Source: Caulochytrium protostelioides | Lineage: Eukaryota; Chytridiomycota; Caulochytriomycetes; Caulochytriales; Caulochytriaceae | Reading direction: 5' to 3' | NCBI GenBank assembly: GCA_003615045.1 | Contig: ML014301.1 | Location: 1 to 35,067, forward strand | DNA: 35,067 bases | Part shown: one piece after another, positions 9,261 through 18,138 of the stretch | Layout of the letters: every line of letters starts with the position of its first letter | How positions within the stretch are numbered: the stretch's first letter is position 1 | Notes under the pieces: model-generated | What the model saw: the letters and a program-made list of their open reading frames with translations, nothing else | What the model was told of the DNA's origin: nothing | Database searches by the model: none | Program-made: the position numbers and the translations under genes

Positions 9261-12200
9261 ATGCTCACCATCGATGCGTCCGGCGCCGCGGCCGCCGCGG
9301 CCGCCGCCGAAGCCGCGTCTGCCGCCGCCGCATGGTCGGCGTCTGCGAGCGCCGACGGCCCTGCCTCGGCCGCGGCGTCCCTCCAGGCCACGAGAGACCC
9401 TGCCGCTGCCGCCGCGCACGCCAAGACCGGCCCGTCATCGCCGCCCCCGCCGCCGCCCTCGCCCTCCGGCAACCACGATCTCGTGCTGGCGTACACGGCG
9501 CTGTGCTGGACGACGACCTGCGTCACGGCGCAGACCAAGTTCCGGCTACGCCCGGCCGGCAGCGGGGACGACGAGCCGCCACTGCCGCCGCCGCCGCCAC
9601 CCCCGGCGCCGCCGTCCATGCCGCGGGATGCGACGTCCTTTGGCGCGGACACGACCGTGCGGCCGGCGCGCCGCTCGTGGTTCCAGCGCATGACGCGCAA
9701 GCCGGCGCCGCCGGCGCCGCCGGGCGCGGGCCTGCTGCCGGCGCCCCCCGCGTTCGCGGACGCCGGCGCCGGCGCCTCGGCCGGCGTCGCGGCCGCCGCC
9801 GCGGCGTACCGCGCCTGGCAGACGAGCGTGCTCGAGGGCCTCGTGGCGTTCCACGGGCTCTCGGCAGGCGAGCGCCACCTGATCCACGAGATGCCCTCGC
9901 ACGGGATGGTCACCCTCGACGCGCTCCAGCAGAGCCTCACGTCGACCCTGCAGGCCAACCTGGCGCTGCCCGCCGCCGAGCGGCGCGACGGCGACGGCGG
10001 CGACGGCGGCGCTGCGGCCGCGGCAGCCGCGGCAACCGCCATGCCGGGCGCCCAGGAGGGCGCCGTCTACCGGCTGGTGACGACCCTGCTGGTCGCCATG
10101 CTGCGCCACCGCCTCCAAACGGCGCAGGGCGTGCTGGTCTATGACGCGCGGCTGCGACACCTGATCCGCGTCTTCTCGCGCACGGTCCTCGGCGCCGTGC
10201 TCGCGCCCGCCGTCGCGCCGCTGCCGCCGCTGCCGCCGCCGCCGCCCCTGGCGAACGCGTCCTCCGCATCGACCCTCGCCGAGGGTCCCGCGGCCGCGGC
10301 AGAACGAGCGGCGCCGCCGTCGGCGGGCGCCCCGACGTCGTCGTTGTCGGCAGCCGCCGCCGCCGCCGCCGCCGCCGCGTCGGCCTCGGCGATCGAGGCG
10401 GCCATGACGCCCGCGGCGATCGGCAAACTGCGACGCTTGCTGCAGCACCAGGTCGAGCACGAAGCGGCGCTCTCGCTCGCGGCCGAAGGCGACGTCGCGG
10501 CGCACGGTGCCTCGGTCGACGACACGGACGCGACCGCCGAGACGGCGGCGCGCAAGCGGCCGTACGGCAAGTGGATTGGGATCGGCGTCGCCACGCTGAG
10601 CGGGGGGCTCGCCGTGGGCCTGAGCGCCGGGCTGGCGGCGCCGCTGGTCGGCGCCGGCCTCGGCACGCTCTTCACGAGCCTCGGCCTAACGGGCGCCACG
10701 GCGGCGGGCATCGCGACCGGCGTCGCGAGCACCGGCGGGGCCGCCGTGCTGGGCACCCTCTTCGGGCTCGGCGGCGCGAGCCTCGCCAGCTTCAAGCTCG
10801 ACCGCCGGTTCCGCGACATCCGCGAGTTCTACTTTGTGCCGCTGGAGCGCGTCGAGCCCGCGGCGCTGCATCTGATCATCGCCGTCTCGGGCTGGCTCGA
10901 GACGATGGACGACGTGACGGCGCCGTGGACGACGCTCGCGGACCACGCGCCGTACGCCGAGATTCAGGCGCTCGCGTTCGAGACGGCCATCGTCATGGAG
11001 CTCACGCAGGCCGCGGGCGACCTGCTCCGCTCGAGCGCCGCGTACTACGCGGGCCTCGCCATCGTCAAGACGACCGTCATGGCCTCGCTCGTCAGCGCCG
11101 TCGTCTGGCCCATCGGCCTACTGCAGCTCGCGGCCGTCATCGACAACCCGTGGACCCTCGGCATGGACCGCGCCAAGAAGGCCGGCATCATTCTCGCCCG
11201 CGACGTGCTGCGCGTCTACCTCCAGGGCCGCCGCCCCGTCACGCTCGTCGGCTCCTCGCTCGGCGCGCGCACCCTCTTTTACTGTCTGCTCGAGCTGTCG
11301 ACCATCGCGGCGTCGACGGCGGCGCCGTCCTCGTCCTCGTCCTCGACGGCGCCGTCGCCCACCGCCGGCAGTGTCCACGAGATCGTCGACAGCGTGTATC
11401 TGCTGGGCGCGCCCGTGGCCGAGCCCGCCAAGACGTGGGCGCTGGCCGCGAGCGTCGTCGCCGGGCGCTTTGTCAACGTCTACTCGCGCCACGACTGGTT
11501 CCTCGCGTTCGCCTTCCGCTCCATCAACGCGTCGCACCACCCGATCGCGGGCCTCACGCCCATCTACCTGCCTCACGAGACCCCGCCCGCCCCGCCGCCC
11601 ACGGCCTCGGCGTCTCGCCCGACATCGGCCGCCTCGACAGCGACCACGCTCGCCGGCAACCCTTCCTGCACCCCTTCCGGAACCCATCCCGGCGGCGTCG
11701 CCGGCGCGTCGGCCTCGGCGCCGAGCACGCCGCGGTCCAGCAGCCGCCCCTTCTCGCGGCTGCTGCGACGGGACAGCGCGGCCGCCGCGGCTCCCAGCAC
11801 CGCCAACGTCGCGCTCTCGCCGTCGCCGTCGCCGTCGCCGTCGCTCGCTATGCCACGGGTGCGGTCCATGCGCGCCGCCTCGTGGCACGGCATCCGGTCG
11901 TCGGCGATCAGCCCGACCGACGTCGAGGACTGGACGGCCGAGCTCGACGAGGACCGCGCCACGACCGCCGGCGCGCCGTCGCCGCGGGCCCCCGCGTCGT
12001 TCTCGGCGTCCGCGTCGCCCGCGCCGACGCCGACGCCGACGCCCCCGCCGCCCCCTGCCGCGAAGCGCGAGCCCGCGCGGGTCCCGAACCCCGCGATCGG
12101 CTACGTGATCGAGAACTACGACGTCTCCCACCTCGTCAAAGGCCACGGCGCGTACCGCGGCGCCGTTGATGCGATTCTGGCGTACGTCGCCTTCGAGGGG

Positions 12201-12572
12201 CTCGCCGAAGACGTCGCGTACGTGGTGCCCGGCCCCGACCCGGCGGCCGACGACGGCGCGGCCGACCCCGCGGCGCCGGCGGCGGAGGCCGAGACGGCGG
12301 CGCCGACGCGGGTCCGCTCGGCGGGCAAGACCGTCGCGACGCCCGCGGCGATTCTGGAGGACGACGCGGAGGCCGAGACGCGCGTCCCCGGGGGGCCAGA
12401 CGCCTGGACGGGCGGCGACGCGGCGACGACGACCGATGGCGAGACCGACAGCGACTACCACGACGCGGATGCGGACGGCGCCGGGATCGATGCCGTCGGC
12501 GGCGTCATGGGCGGCATGCCGCCGCCGCCGATGGCGGCCGTCGCTGTCCACCTGCGCGCTCGCCTCGACTAG
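9261..12572 (+). CDS. TMCO4: DUF726/TMCO4-like alpha/beta-hydrolase membrane protein
   Basis: Predicted 1103-residue protein of the DUF726 family (human TMCO4, yeast Mil1/YFL034W), which are membrane-associated putative lipases. Residues 1-430 are mostly Ala/Pro-rich with a few conserved blocks. Residues about 438-510 form Gly/Ala-rich hydrophobic segments, the membrane part typical of the family. The hydrolase domain follows, with elbow G-S-S-L-G at 664-668 (Ser666 the likely nucleophile), SRHDWFLAF with Asp745, and HLVKGHGAYR with His962. A Ser/Pro-rich insertion of about 190 residues (roughly 770-940) separates the Asp and His regions. The ATG at 9261 is the first in the frame but has T at -3, a weak context. 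The family is clear; the enzyme activity and substrate are not known from sequence. Confidence 0.88.
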   Translation: MLTIDASGAAAAAAAAEAASAAAAWSASASADGPASAAASLQATRDPAAAAAHAKTGPSSPPPPPPSPSGNHDLVLAYTALCWTTTCVTAQTKFRLRPAGSGDDEPPLPPPPPPPAPPSMPRDATSFGADTTVRPARRSWFQRMTRKPAPPAPPGAGLLPAPPAFADAGAGASAGVAAAAAAYRAWQTSVLEGLVAFHGLSAGERHLIHEMPSHGMVTLDALQQSLTSTLQANLALPAAERRDGDGGDGGAAAAAAAATAMPGAQEGAVYRLVTTLLVAMLRHRLQTAQGVLVYDARLRHLIRVFSRTVLGAVLAPAVAPLPPLPPPPPLANASSASTLAEGPAAAAERAAPPSAGAPTSSLSAAAAAAAAAASASAIEAAMTPAAIGKLRRLLQHQVEHEAALSLAAEGDVAAHGASVDDTDATAETAARKRPYGKWIGIGVATLSGGLAVGLSAGLAAPLVGAGLGTLFTSLGLTGATAAGIATGVASTGGAAVLGTLFGLGGASLASFKLDRRFRDIREFYFVPLERVEPAALHLIIAVSGWLETMDDVTAPWTTLADHAPYAEIQALAFETAIVMELTQAAGDLLRSSAAYYAGLAIVKTTVMASLVSAVVWPIGLLQLAAVIDNPWTLGMDRAKKAGIILARDVLRVYLQGRRPVTLVGSSLGARTLFYCLLELSTIAASTAAPSSSSSSTAPSPTAGSVHEIVDSVYLLGAPVAEPAKTWALAASVVAGRFVNVYSRHDWFLAFAFRSINASHHPIAGLTPIYLPHETPPAPPPTASASRPTSAASTATTLAGNPSCTPSGTHPGGVAGASASAPSTPRSSSRPFSRLLRRDSAAAAAPSTANVALSPSPSPSPSLAMPRVRSMRAASWHGIRSSAISPTDVEDWTAELDEDRATTAGAPSPRAPASFSASASPAPTPTPTPPPPPAAKREPARVPNPAIGYVIENYDVSHLVKGHGAYRGAVDAILAYVAFEGLAEDVAYVVPGPDPAADDGAADPAAPAAEAETAAPTRVRSAGKTVATPAAILEDDAEAETRVPGGPDAWTGGDAATTTDGETDSDYHDADADGAGIDAVGGVMGGMPPPPMAAVAVHLRARLD
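11815..11850 (+). repeat. TCGCCG hexanucleotide repeat inside TMCO4-like gene
   Basis: Tandem TCGCCG units encode alternating Ser-Pro in the low-complexity insertion between the catalytic Asp and His regions. In frame and probably of variable length. Confidence 0.7.
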
Positions 12573-14097
12573 ACGACGGCCCGCGCGCTCGCCGGGGTCA
12601 CCGTCAGCGTGCCTCGGAGGCGCGCACGCGTCCGCTGCGGTCGATGCGCTATAAGCATCGTCTGTGACGGACGCGACAGCGCCTGCGGGTGATGGCTCGA
12701 TCGGCGGCCACGTCGACCAAGACCGTGCGGAAGCGCTGGACGCACACCCTGGGACGCGCGAGCGGTGGGGACGGCGATCTTGCCCGAGTTTCGAAGTCAT
12801 ATAAGAGACCACCCGAAGGACCAAGGAGCGCGATTGATGAACTCCATCCCGCGTCATCCGCACTCTCCCTGTCGCGCGCGCCGACCGCCCCGTGGTCGCC
12901 GGAAACTCCGACGGCCGGCGACCGGGGGATACTCCCACGGACCGCCGGGCCAGGGAAGAGCCCCCCTCGACCGGCGGCCGAGAGGAATCCAATCCCGTCG
13001 GGGTGCCCAGCCACGGCATGAACCGCAGGGATCGGCCTCCCGAGATCCCCACGCCGGCGAAGTATCGGCGGCCGGCGGTCGCCGGACGCTGAGGCGGCAG
13101 CCGCCCACCGGCGACGGAGGATCGCCGGATGTGGCTCGCCAGGCGCGAGTTCCTTCACCTGGTCGGTTCGAATCGCAGTGGAAAAGAAGCGTGTTCAGAA
13201 GCATCTGGAGACATCCCGCGATTGAAGATTGAAGAATTGGCGGGGGTTGCTCAGCAGCGATTCTGGTCCCTTTGTCTAGCTTTATGTAGTCGATCCACGA
13301 CCGCCAAGATGCCACCCACGGCATACGTGCAGCCGCGCAACGGTGGCGAGAAAGAAGTACTAAACGGAGAGCACGGTGAGCGTGCGCTTGAGGATCGCAC
13401 GAACGGCGTCCCGGCCGTGTCATTGTCCAACCAAAACAATCAGATGTCCTCGACGGCATTTCTTTGACGAGCGTACCTGCTATATGACCACCGCGCCCGC
13501 GCTGCCCTCCCTGGAGCTCCTTCCCCCTAGCGGTCCCCCACTGCATGACGGCCACGACGTCATGACTCGGGGGCGTGTGCGGCCGGGCCCTAGAAAGCGG
13601 TCCATGAAGCGGGCCACGCGACAACGTCACGCAGTATGGTGAGGCATGCGCATCGGCCTTGTCGAGCGACGGGCATCAGCCGATCGGGAGAAGCGGCGTT
13701 GTCGACGTGGACGCGGTCGTGTGAGCGCTGTCGTCATCCATGTCCCGCCCGCCCATCACCTCTGGACCCTGCTGCGTGATCGCCTCTGCTGCAACCACCC
13801 CACCCTCACCTCCCCTCTGTTGATACGAGTGGGCGACTAACCCGATCGAACGCTTCGCAGAACCCACTGCTGCGATCATCGTTGGCGTGACCGCCAACCG
13901 AGAGATCCCCCCGCGTCGCCGACGCCGAAACTTGGGAGCTACTGCTGATCACGCCGTATCCTCTCGCGCCGTCCAAGGCCCGCCGCCTGCTGCCTCGCTG
14001 CCTTGCTGCCTCGCTGCCTTGCTACCTTGCTGCCTGGCTGTTCGCTCGGCTGTTCGCTCGGCTGTTCGCTCGCTCGCTCGTTCGCTCGGGACCGACG
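12573..14097. other. Intergenic region upstream of Rab gene
   Basis: No supportable gene. A small hairpin, CGATGC and GCATCG arms around GCTATAA (12642-12660), lies 70 bases past the TMCO4-like stop. An AT-richer patch at about 13190-13480 contains a plus-strand open frame of 112 codons (13129-13467) with no recognisable features. The final 100 bases are a tandem repeat, listed separately. A T-loop-like GGTTCGAATC at about 13163-13172 does not fold as a tRNA. Confidence 0.55.
13990..14090 (+). repeat. Tandem CTGCCTYG / CTGTTCGCTCGG repeat before Rab start
   Basis: Six 8-base units (CTGCCTCG, CTGCCTTG and variants, 13990-14037) are followed by three 12-base units CTGTTCGCTCGG (14038 to about 14072) and further GCTC copies. 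The array ends 7 bases before the Rab ATG, so it probably forms the 5' leader or core promoter. It is strongly pyrimidine-rich on the coding strand. Confidence 0.85.
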
Positions 14098-14766
14098 ATG
14101 GCCGACTATATCAAAGCCACGTTCAAGCTGCTGCTGATCGGCGACTCGGGCGTGGGCAAGTCGTGCTTGCTCGTCCGGTTCGCGGACGACGCGTACACGG
14201 ACGCGGAGACCCACACGATCGGGGTCGACTTCCGCGTCGTGATCCTCGACGTCGGCAGCGAGAAGTACCGCCTGACCATCTGGGACACCGCCGGCCAGGA
14301 GCGCTTCCGCACGCTGACCTCGTCCTACTACCGCGGTGCGCAGGGCGTCATCCTTGTGTACGACGTGACCAACCGGCCCTCGTTCGAGCACCTGCAGACG
14401 TGGCTGGGCGAGGTCGATGCGCACAACGCGACGCCCGACGTCGTCAAGATGGTCGTGGGCAACAAGATCGACAAGGACGCCGGCGGCCCTGACGGCGCCG
14501 GCGGCCGCGCCGTCTCCCGCGCCGAGGGCGAGGCGTTCGCACGCCAGCTCGGCACCCTCTATGTCGAGGTCTCCGCCAAGACCAAGACCGGCGTCATGAC
14601 CGCGTTCCAAGAGCTGGTCCGCAAGATCGTCGAGACGCCGTCGCTGTGGCAGAAGGGCGCCGCCGCGGGCAGCGGCGACCGGCCAGCCGGCGCGGGCGCC
14701 GGCGGCGGCGTCCGCCTCATGAGCGACCAGGAGGCCGCGGCCGACGGCGGCTACTGCGCATGCTGA
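14098..14766 (+). CDS. RAB18: Rab GTPase, Rab18-like
   Basis: Complete 222-residue small GTPase of vesicle and lipid-droplet/ER traffic. Visible motifs: P-loop GDSGVGKS (15-22), effector TIGVDF, switch II WDTAGQERFRTL, SYYRGAQGVILVYDVT, base-binding GNKIDK and SAK. The GNKIDK wording and the TPSLW after the last helix match Rab18 better than Rab1 or Rab8. The hypervariable tail is Gly/Ala-rich and ends YCAC, a CXC double geranylgeranylation signal. A nine-residue Gly-rich loop follows GNKIDK. The ATG has A at -3 and G at +4. It converges with the histone-fold gene 261 bases downstream. Confidence 0.93.
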   Translation: MADYIKATFKLLLIGDSGVGKSCLLVRFADDAYTDAETHTIGVDFRVVILDVGSEKYRLTIWDTAGQERFRTLTSSYYRGAQGVILVYDVTNRPSFEHLQTWLGEVDAHNATPDVVKMVVGNKIDKDAGGPDGAGGRAVSRAEGEAFARQLGTLYVEVSAKTKTGVMTAFQELVRKIVETPSLWQKGAAAGSGDRPAGAGAGGGVRLMSDQEAAADGGYCAC

Positions 14767-15027
14767 TCGCTCGTCTCGGACGTGTCGCGTCCCATGTCGC
14801 CGCCGCCGCCGATGGCCCGGGAGGCACGCCGCGTGCGGGGGCTGCCCTCCCCTATTCCTTCATTTCGCCTCATACTCGATCGAATGCCCTCCAGAATGAT
14901 AAGAAAAAAAAGCGCTGCCCTTTTTTCGTGGACCTTTGTGTCCACGCATCTCTTAAGTTAATCAGACCCCACAGAACAACAACAGCGGCTGTCGATGGCA
15001 CGGCCGCCCGAAGCAGAGCCGGCATGG

Positions 15028-15972
15028 TTAAGGCGAGGCGACAGCGGCAGCCGCGGGTGACGAAGCGGTCGAGGCGCCATGGGCCGGCGAAGCGGTCGCC
15101 TGCGGTGCCGTGCCGCCGGCCGTCGCGCTGGCCGTCTCGGTGGCCCTCTCAGCGCCGGCGCTCGTGACAGCCGCGTAGGCCGCCGGGTCGAAGCCGTCCG
15201 TCTTGCGCCGCTTCAGCGCCTGACTGTACGGCATGGTCGGCGGGATGAGGTCTTCGAGGAAGTCAAAGACGTCATCGCTGCCGACGGCCTTGGCTAGATG
15301 GTCCATCGCCCAGCATTGCCCATGAGCCATCATGAAGCATGGCACGATAAAAAAAAAGAGAGATCCAGGTGAGTCGACCCTGATGGGTGGCCGGTGCATG
15401 GTCCTTGGCCGGTCCTTGGTCGATCCGCGCCACTTACCGACATCGGCATAGCGCAGGGTCTTGCGGCCGCCTGAAATCGCGTCGGCGGTCTTGGCCAGAT
15501 GCGCGACAAACCGCTCGGCCAGCGCAGCGACGGCGAACACGGCGTCGGGGGAGACGGTAGCGACGTCGGGGTCCTCGCGCAGGATCTTGCGCACCCGCGA
15601 CAAAGGGTACCGCGGCACGAAGAGCGGGTGCGCGGGGTCGTGGGCCGGCGCGGGGCCCACCGACGCCGCGGCGTCCTCGGGGGCGGCGCCGTCCGCGCCG
15701 TCCGTGTGCGCGTCCGCGCCGTGCTCGCCGTCGTCCTCGATCTCGTCGCCCTCGTCGTCCTCGGCGCCGTCGTGGTCCTCGTCGTGGTCCTCGTCATGGT
15801 CGCCCGCAGCGCCCGGCGCGAAGGCCCCATGAGGCATCGCCGCGCCGCCCGCGGCGCCGGTCGCCTCGCCCAGATCGGACGCGTCGTCCAAGTCGTCAGG
15901 CTCGGGCATCAGCGTGCGCGACGGCGGTGGCGGCGCCGCCACCGCGGCGGCGTCGTCGGTCCGATCCGCCAT
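15028..15972 (-). CDS. NF-YC/Dpb3-type histone-fold protein, two exons
   Basis: Histone-fold subunit of the CBF/NF-YC class, most like CHRAC1/POLE4/Dpb3 proteins of DNA polymerase epsilon or chromatin-remodelling complexes. Exons are 15438-15972 and 15028-15293; splicing gives 266 residues. The N-terminal half is Ala-rich with a long Asp/Glu/His tract. The fold begins PLSRVRKILREDPDV and continues through AERFVAHLA and GRKTLRYADV. The splice joins ADV to AKAV, followed by DDVFDFLEDLIPPTMPYSQAL and a KRRK motif. The tail is Ala/Thr/Ser-rich. The first ATG is at 15972; the frame upstream begins only with TTG. A role in replication or chromatin is inferred from the family; the exact complex is uncertain. 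Confidence 0.82.
   Translation of the reverse strand: MADRTDDAAAVAAPPPPSRTLMPEPDDLDDASDLGEATGAAGGAAMPHGAFAPGAAGDHDEDHDEDHDGAEDDEGDEIEDDGEHGADAHTDGADGAAPEDAAASVGPAPAHDPAHPLFVPRYPLSRVRKILREDPDVATVSPDAVFAVAALAERFVAHLAKTADAISGGRKTLRYADVGKWRGSTKDRPRTMHRPPIRVDSPGSLFFFIVPCFMMAHGQCWAMDHLAKAVGSDDVFDFLEDLIPPTMPYSQALKRRKTDGFDPAAYAAVTSAGAERATETASATAGGTAPQATASPAHGASTASSPAAAAVASP
15294..15437 (-). other. Intron of histone-fold gene (144 nt, in frame)
   Basis: The minus strand reads GTAAGT at 15437 and ends CATCTAG at 15294, with a T-run about 55 bases before the acceptor. Removal restores GAT GTC GCC AAG GCC, giving DVAKAV as in homologues. The intron is 144 bases and contains no in-frame stop, so an unspliced message would also be readable, adding 48 residues inside the fold. 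Confidence 0.85.
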
Positions 15973-17031
15973 AGCCCGCGCGGCAGGCGCGGCGGTGGCG
16001 ATGGCGGCGTCGGTGCGGCGTGGGTGGATGGGCTGATCGGCCGGCGGCAAGAAGCCGGAAGGCAGAGCGATGCGGGATGAGGTGTGTCAGAACGCGTCAG
16101 ACGTGGTCAATCGGGTGGTGCCTGGAGGTCGGACGACACGGACGCGGCGGAGTGTCACTCGAGCCGTCGGTATTCACGACCGAAGAGGACGAGGCCTACT
16201 CAAGGGTGAACTCGTTCCGCGTGAGGGTCGTAGGGTGAGTGAGGCCTGCACTCGGGGCGGGGGTCTGCATGAGCGGCCAAGAGCGGATGCGCCGTCGGCC
16301 ATTCGTTCGTCTCGCTCCGCTTTGGCGTCATACGGGCGTGCGCTGTCGGGGCGTCGTAAAGCAAGGGCGCCGCCGCGCCGAGGGTCCGAGGCGCAAGCGT
16401 GGTGCGCCCTGCCTGGCTAAGCCCACCAGGCCGCACGCCGGCATACTCGCGCTTCCGCAAAAGCTTCTTATCCGGCGCCCTGGGGAGTGGGCATGAGCGG
16501 AGTCGACGCACGGGCGACAAGGCGCAGCGCGGCAACCCTTCATCGGGCGACCCTGCTGGCGTGGTGGAGCAGCCGTGCGGAGCGTGCTGAGGAGCAGGCG
16601 GCACGGCCGGCTTCCACGCGGGTTGCCTTCGCGCCAGCGCGCATGGGCGACGGCCGAAGGCCAGAGGCTTCGTGAGAGGCACCGCCCGGGCCAGCCGTCC
16701 GGGCCAGCCGCCCGCACGGCTGAACGTGACGGGACCGCTGCAGCGAGGGATGCGGGATCCACCCCAGGCTCTCTAACATGCTGCCGGCCTCGCACTTCGG
16801 CTGATCCACAACACCTCGTGATGGTCCACGCCGTATCAGGGGTGGTGATCGCGTCAAGCAACGTGTGCCACGGCACCATCCACCACATCAGCGTCAAAGA
16901 TCCGTTCACCCCACCATCAGGAGTTCACGCGCACCACCCCTTGCGGTTGCGACGACGCCTGATCATCACCACTGGCCATACCGAATCCACTTCCATGCCG
17001 ATCCCAGAACTCCACAGCACTCTCCTTCTTC
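15973..17031. other. Divergent intergenic region
   Basis: Spacer between the starts of the histone-fold gene (minus) and the methyltransferase gene (plus); it should hold both promoters. Frames on both strands are unrecognisable. A 13-base tandem GGGCCAGCCGYCC occurs at about 16688-16713. No TATA box or RNA gene seen. Confidence 0.55.
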
Positions 17032-18063
17032 ATGTCCGCGGCGACAGCGTCCGTTGCGACTCTGTCTATCCAGCGCGAGGGCCGCGCTGCGGCGCCGTGG
17101 CCCTCGCCGCCGCCCGAGCGTGACGCCGTCCGCGCGCCGCCGGATCGGCCATGCATCACGCCTGCTGAGCCCCCGTCCACGATGCTCGACCGGCCGCTGG
17201 ACGTTGACGACGACGACGACCCGCCCGAAGCCGATGGCGACGACGCCGCTGCGGCCACCGTCTGGTGCCGCTTGGTGGACCCGCCGATCGAGCTGCGCGA
17301 GGAGCGTGCCCGCGGCTGCGGCGGACGCGCGTGGCACGCCGGCCACGTGACCAATGCGCATCTGCTGTTCTGCGACGCGATGCTGCGCGGCGCCGCAGCG
17401 CCCGTGTGGCCGCGCGCAGACCCGCGCTTCGCCGCGCAGTACCCGACCGCAGCCCACGCCGCGAAGCACCTGGCGCCCGCCGCGCCGCTCGGCCTCGGCC
17501 GCGCGCCGCGCGCCATCATCGAGCTCGGCACCGGCACGGGGCTCTGCGGCCTCCTCGCGGCGCGGCTGTGGCCCGACGCCGCCGTCGTGCTCACCGATCT
17601 GCCGTCGCTGCTACCCGTCGCCGCGGCCAATGTCGCCCGCCACCGTCAGGCCCTGGACGCCTGGGCGGCGCCCGCCGCCGCCGCCGCCGCCCCGCCCGCC
17701 ACCGTGGCCCCGCGGCCGGCGGTCCGCATGGCGCCCGTGGCCGTCGCGCCGTACGACTGGACGGCGCCGGTGCTCCCGGCGTCCGTGAGCGGCCCTTTCG
17801 ACCTCGTCATTGTCAGCGACGGCGTCTACCTCGAGGCGCTCTTCACGCCGCTCGCGCAGGCGATCGACGCGCTGCCGCTGACTCCGGACGCGTGCGTGCT
17901 GCTGGTCAGCACCAAGCGCCGTGCGGCCGACCGCCACTTCGCCAAGGCGATGAGCAAGGCGTTCGTGCTGCGCCGCGTCGTCTTTGACCCGGCCTGCTGG
18001 CAGGCCGCCGACCAAGCGACCACCGTCTTCTATGCCCACCGCAAACCGGCGGCGTCCGCCTGA
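17032..18063 (+). CDS. METTL21-type protein methyltransferase
   Basis: Predicted 343-residue SAM-dependent methyltransferase of the lysine methyltransferase group (Methyltransf_16; METTL21/EEF-KMT relatives), which modify chaperones or translation factors. Residues 1-80 are low complexity with an Asp run. SAM motif I is IELGTGTGLCG (E164, G166, G168, G170). VLTDLPSLLPVAAANV forms the acidic end of the second strand. FDLVIVSDGVYLEALFTPL (256 onward) matches the family's D-x-x-Y block with Val-Ser-Asp. An Ala/Pro loop of about 25 residues is inserted before the PYDWTAP segment. The ATG at 17032 is first in frame but has T at -3; an alternative is Met51. Substrate cannot be deduced. Confidence 0.82.
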   Translation: MSAATASVATLSIQREGRAAAPWPSPPPERDAVRAPPDRPCITPAEPPSTMLDRPLDVDDDDDPPEADGDDAAAATVWCRLVDPPIELREERARGCGGRAWHAGHVTNAHLLFCDAMLRGAAAPVWPRADPRFAAQYPTAAHAAKHLAPAAPLGLGRAPRAIIELGTGTGLCGLLAARLWPDAAVVLTDLPSLLPVAAANVARHRQALDAWAAPAAAAAAPPATVAPRPAVRMAPVAVAPYDWTAPVLPASVSGPFDLVIVSDGVYLEALFTPLAQAIDALPLTPDACVLLVSTKRRAADRHFAKAMSKAFVLRRVVFDPACWQAADQATTVFYAHRKPAASA

Positions 18064-18138
18064 TCTCCCAGCACCATTTCTCTCTTTTTTTTTTGTAATA
18101 TTCATCGCATGATCGCATCGTCAGATGAACCTGCACGA
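18064..18138. terminator. Shared 75-bp convergent 3' end region
   Basis: Only 75 bases separate the methyltransferase stop from the ARS2 stop on the other strand. The stretch contains a T-run (CTCTTTTTTTTTTG near 18080-18095) followed by TAATATTC. Both transcripts must be cleaved here or overlap as antisense 3' ends. Confidence 0.5.

Noticed and set aside
8347-9693. 448-codon plus-strand frame overlapping the TMCO4-like start
   Set aside because: Arg/Pro-rich shadow reading; the part beyond 9261 is out of frame with a recognised protein and nothing in it is familiar.
13150-13185. T-loop-like GGTTCGAATC, possible tRNA gene
   Set aside because: The flanking bases do not form a T stem, and no acceptor or anticodon stem can be drawn.
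13990-14090. CRISPR-like array
   Set aside because: The units are contiguous tandem repeats with no spacers, in a eukaryotic 5' leader.
15973-16050. Longer N-terminus for the histone-fold protein
   Set aside because: It would start at TTG; the first ATG is at 15972.
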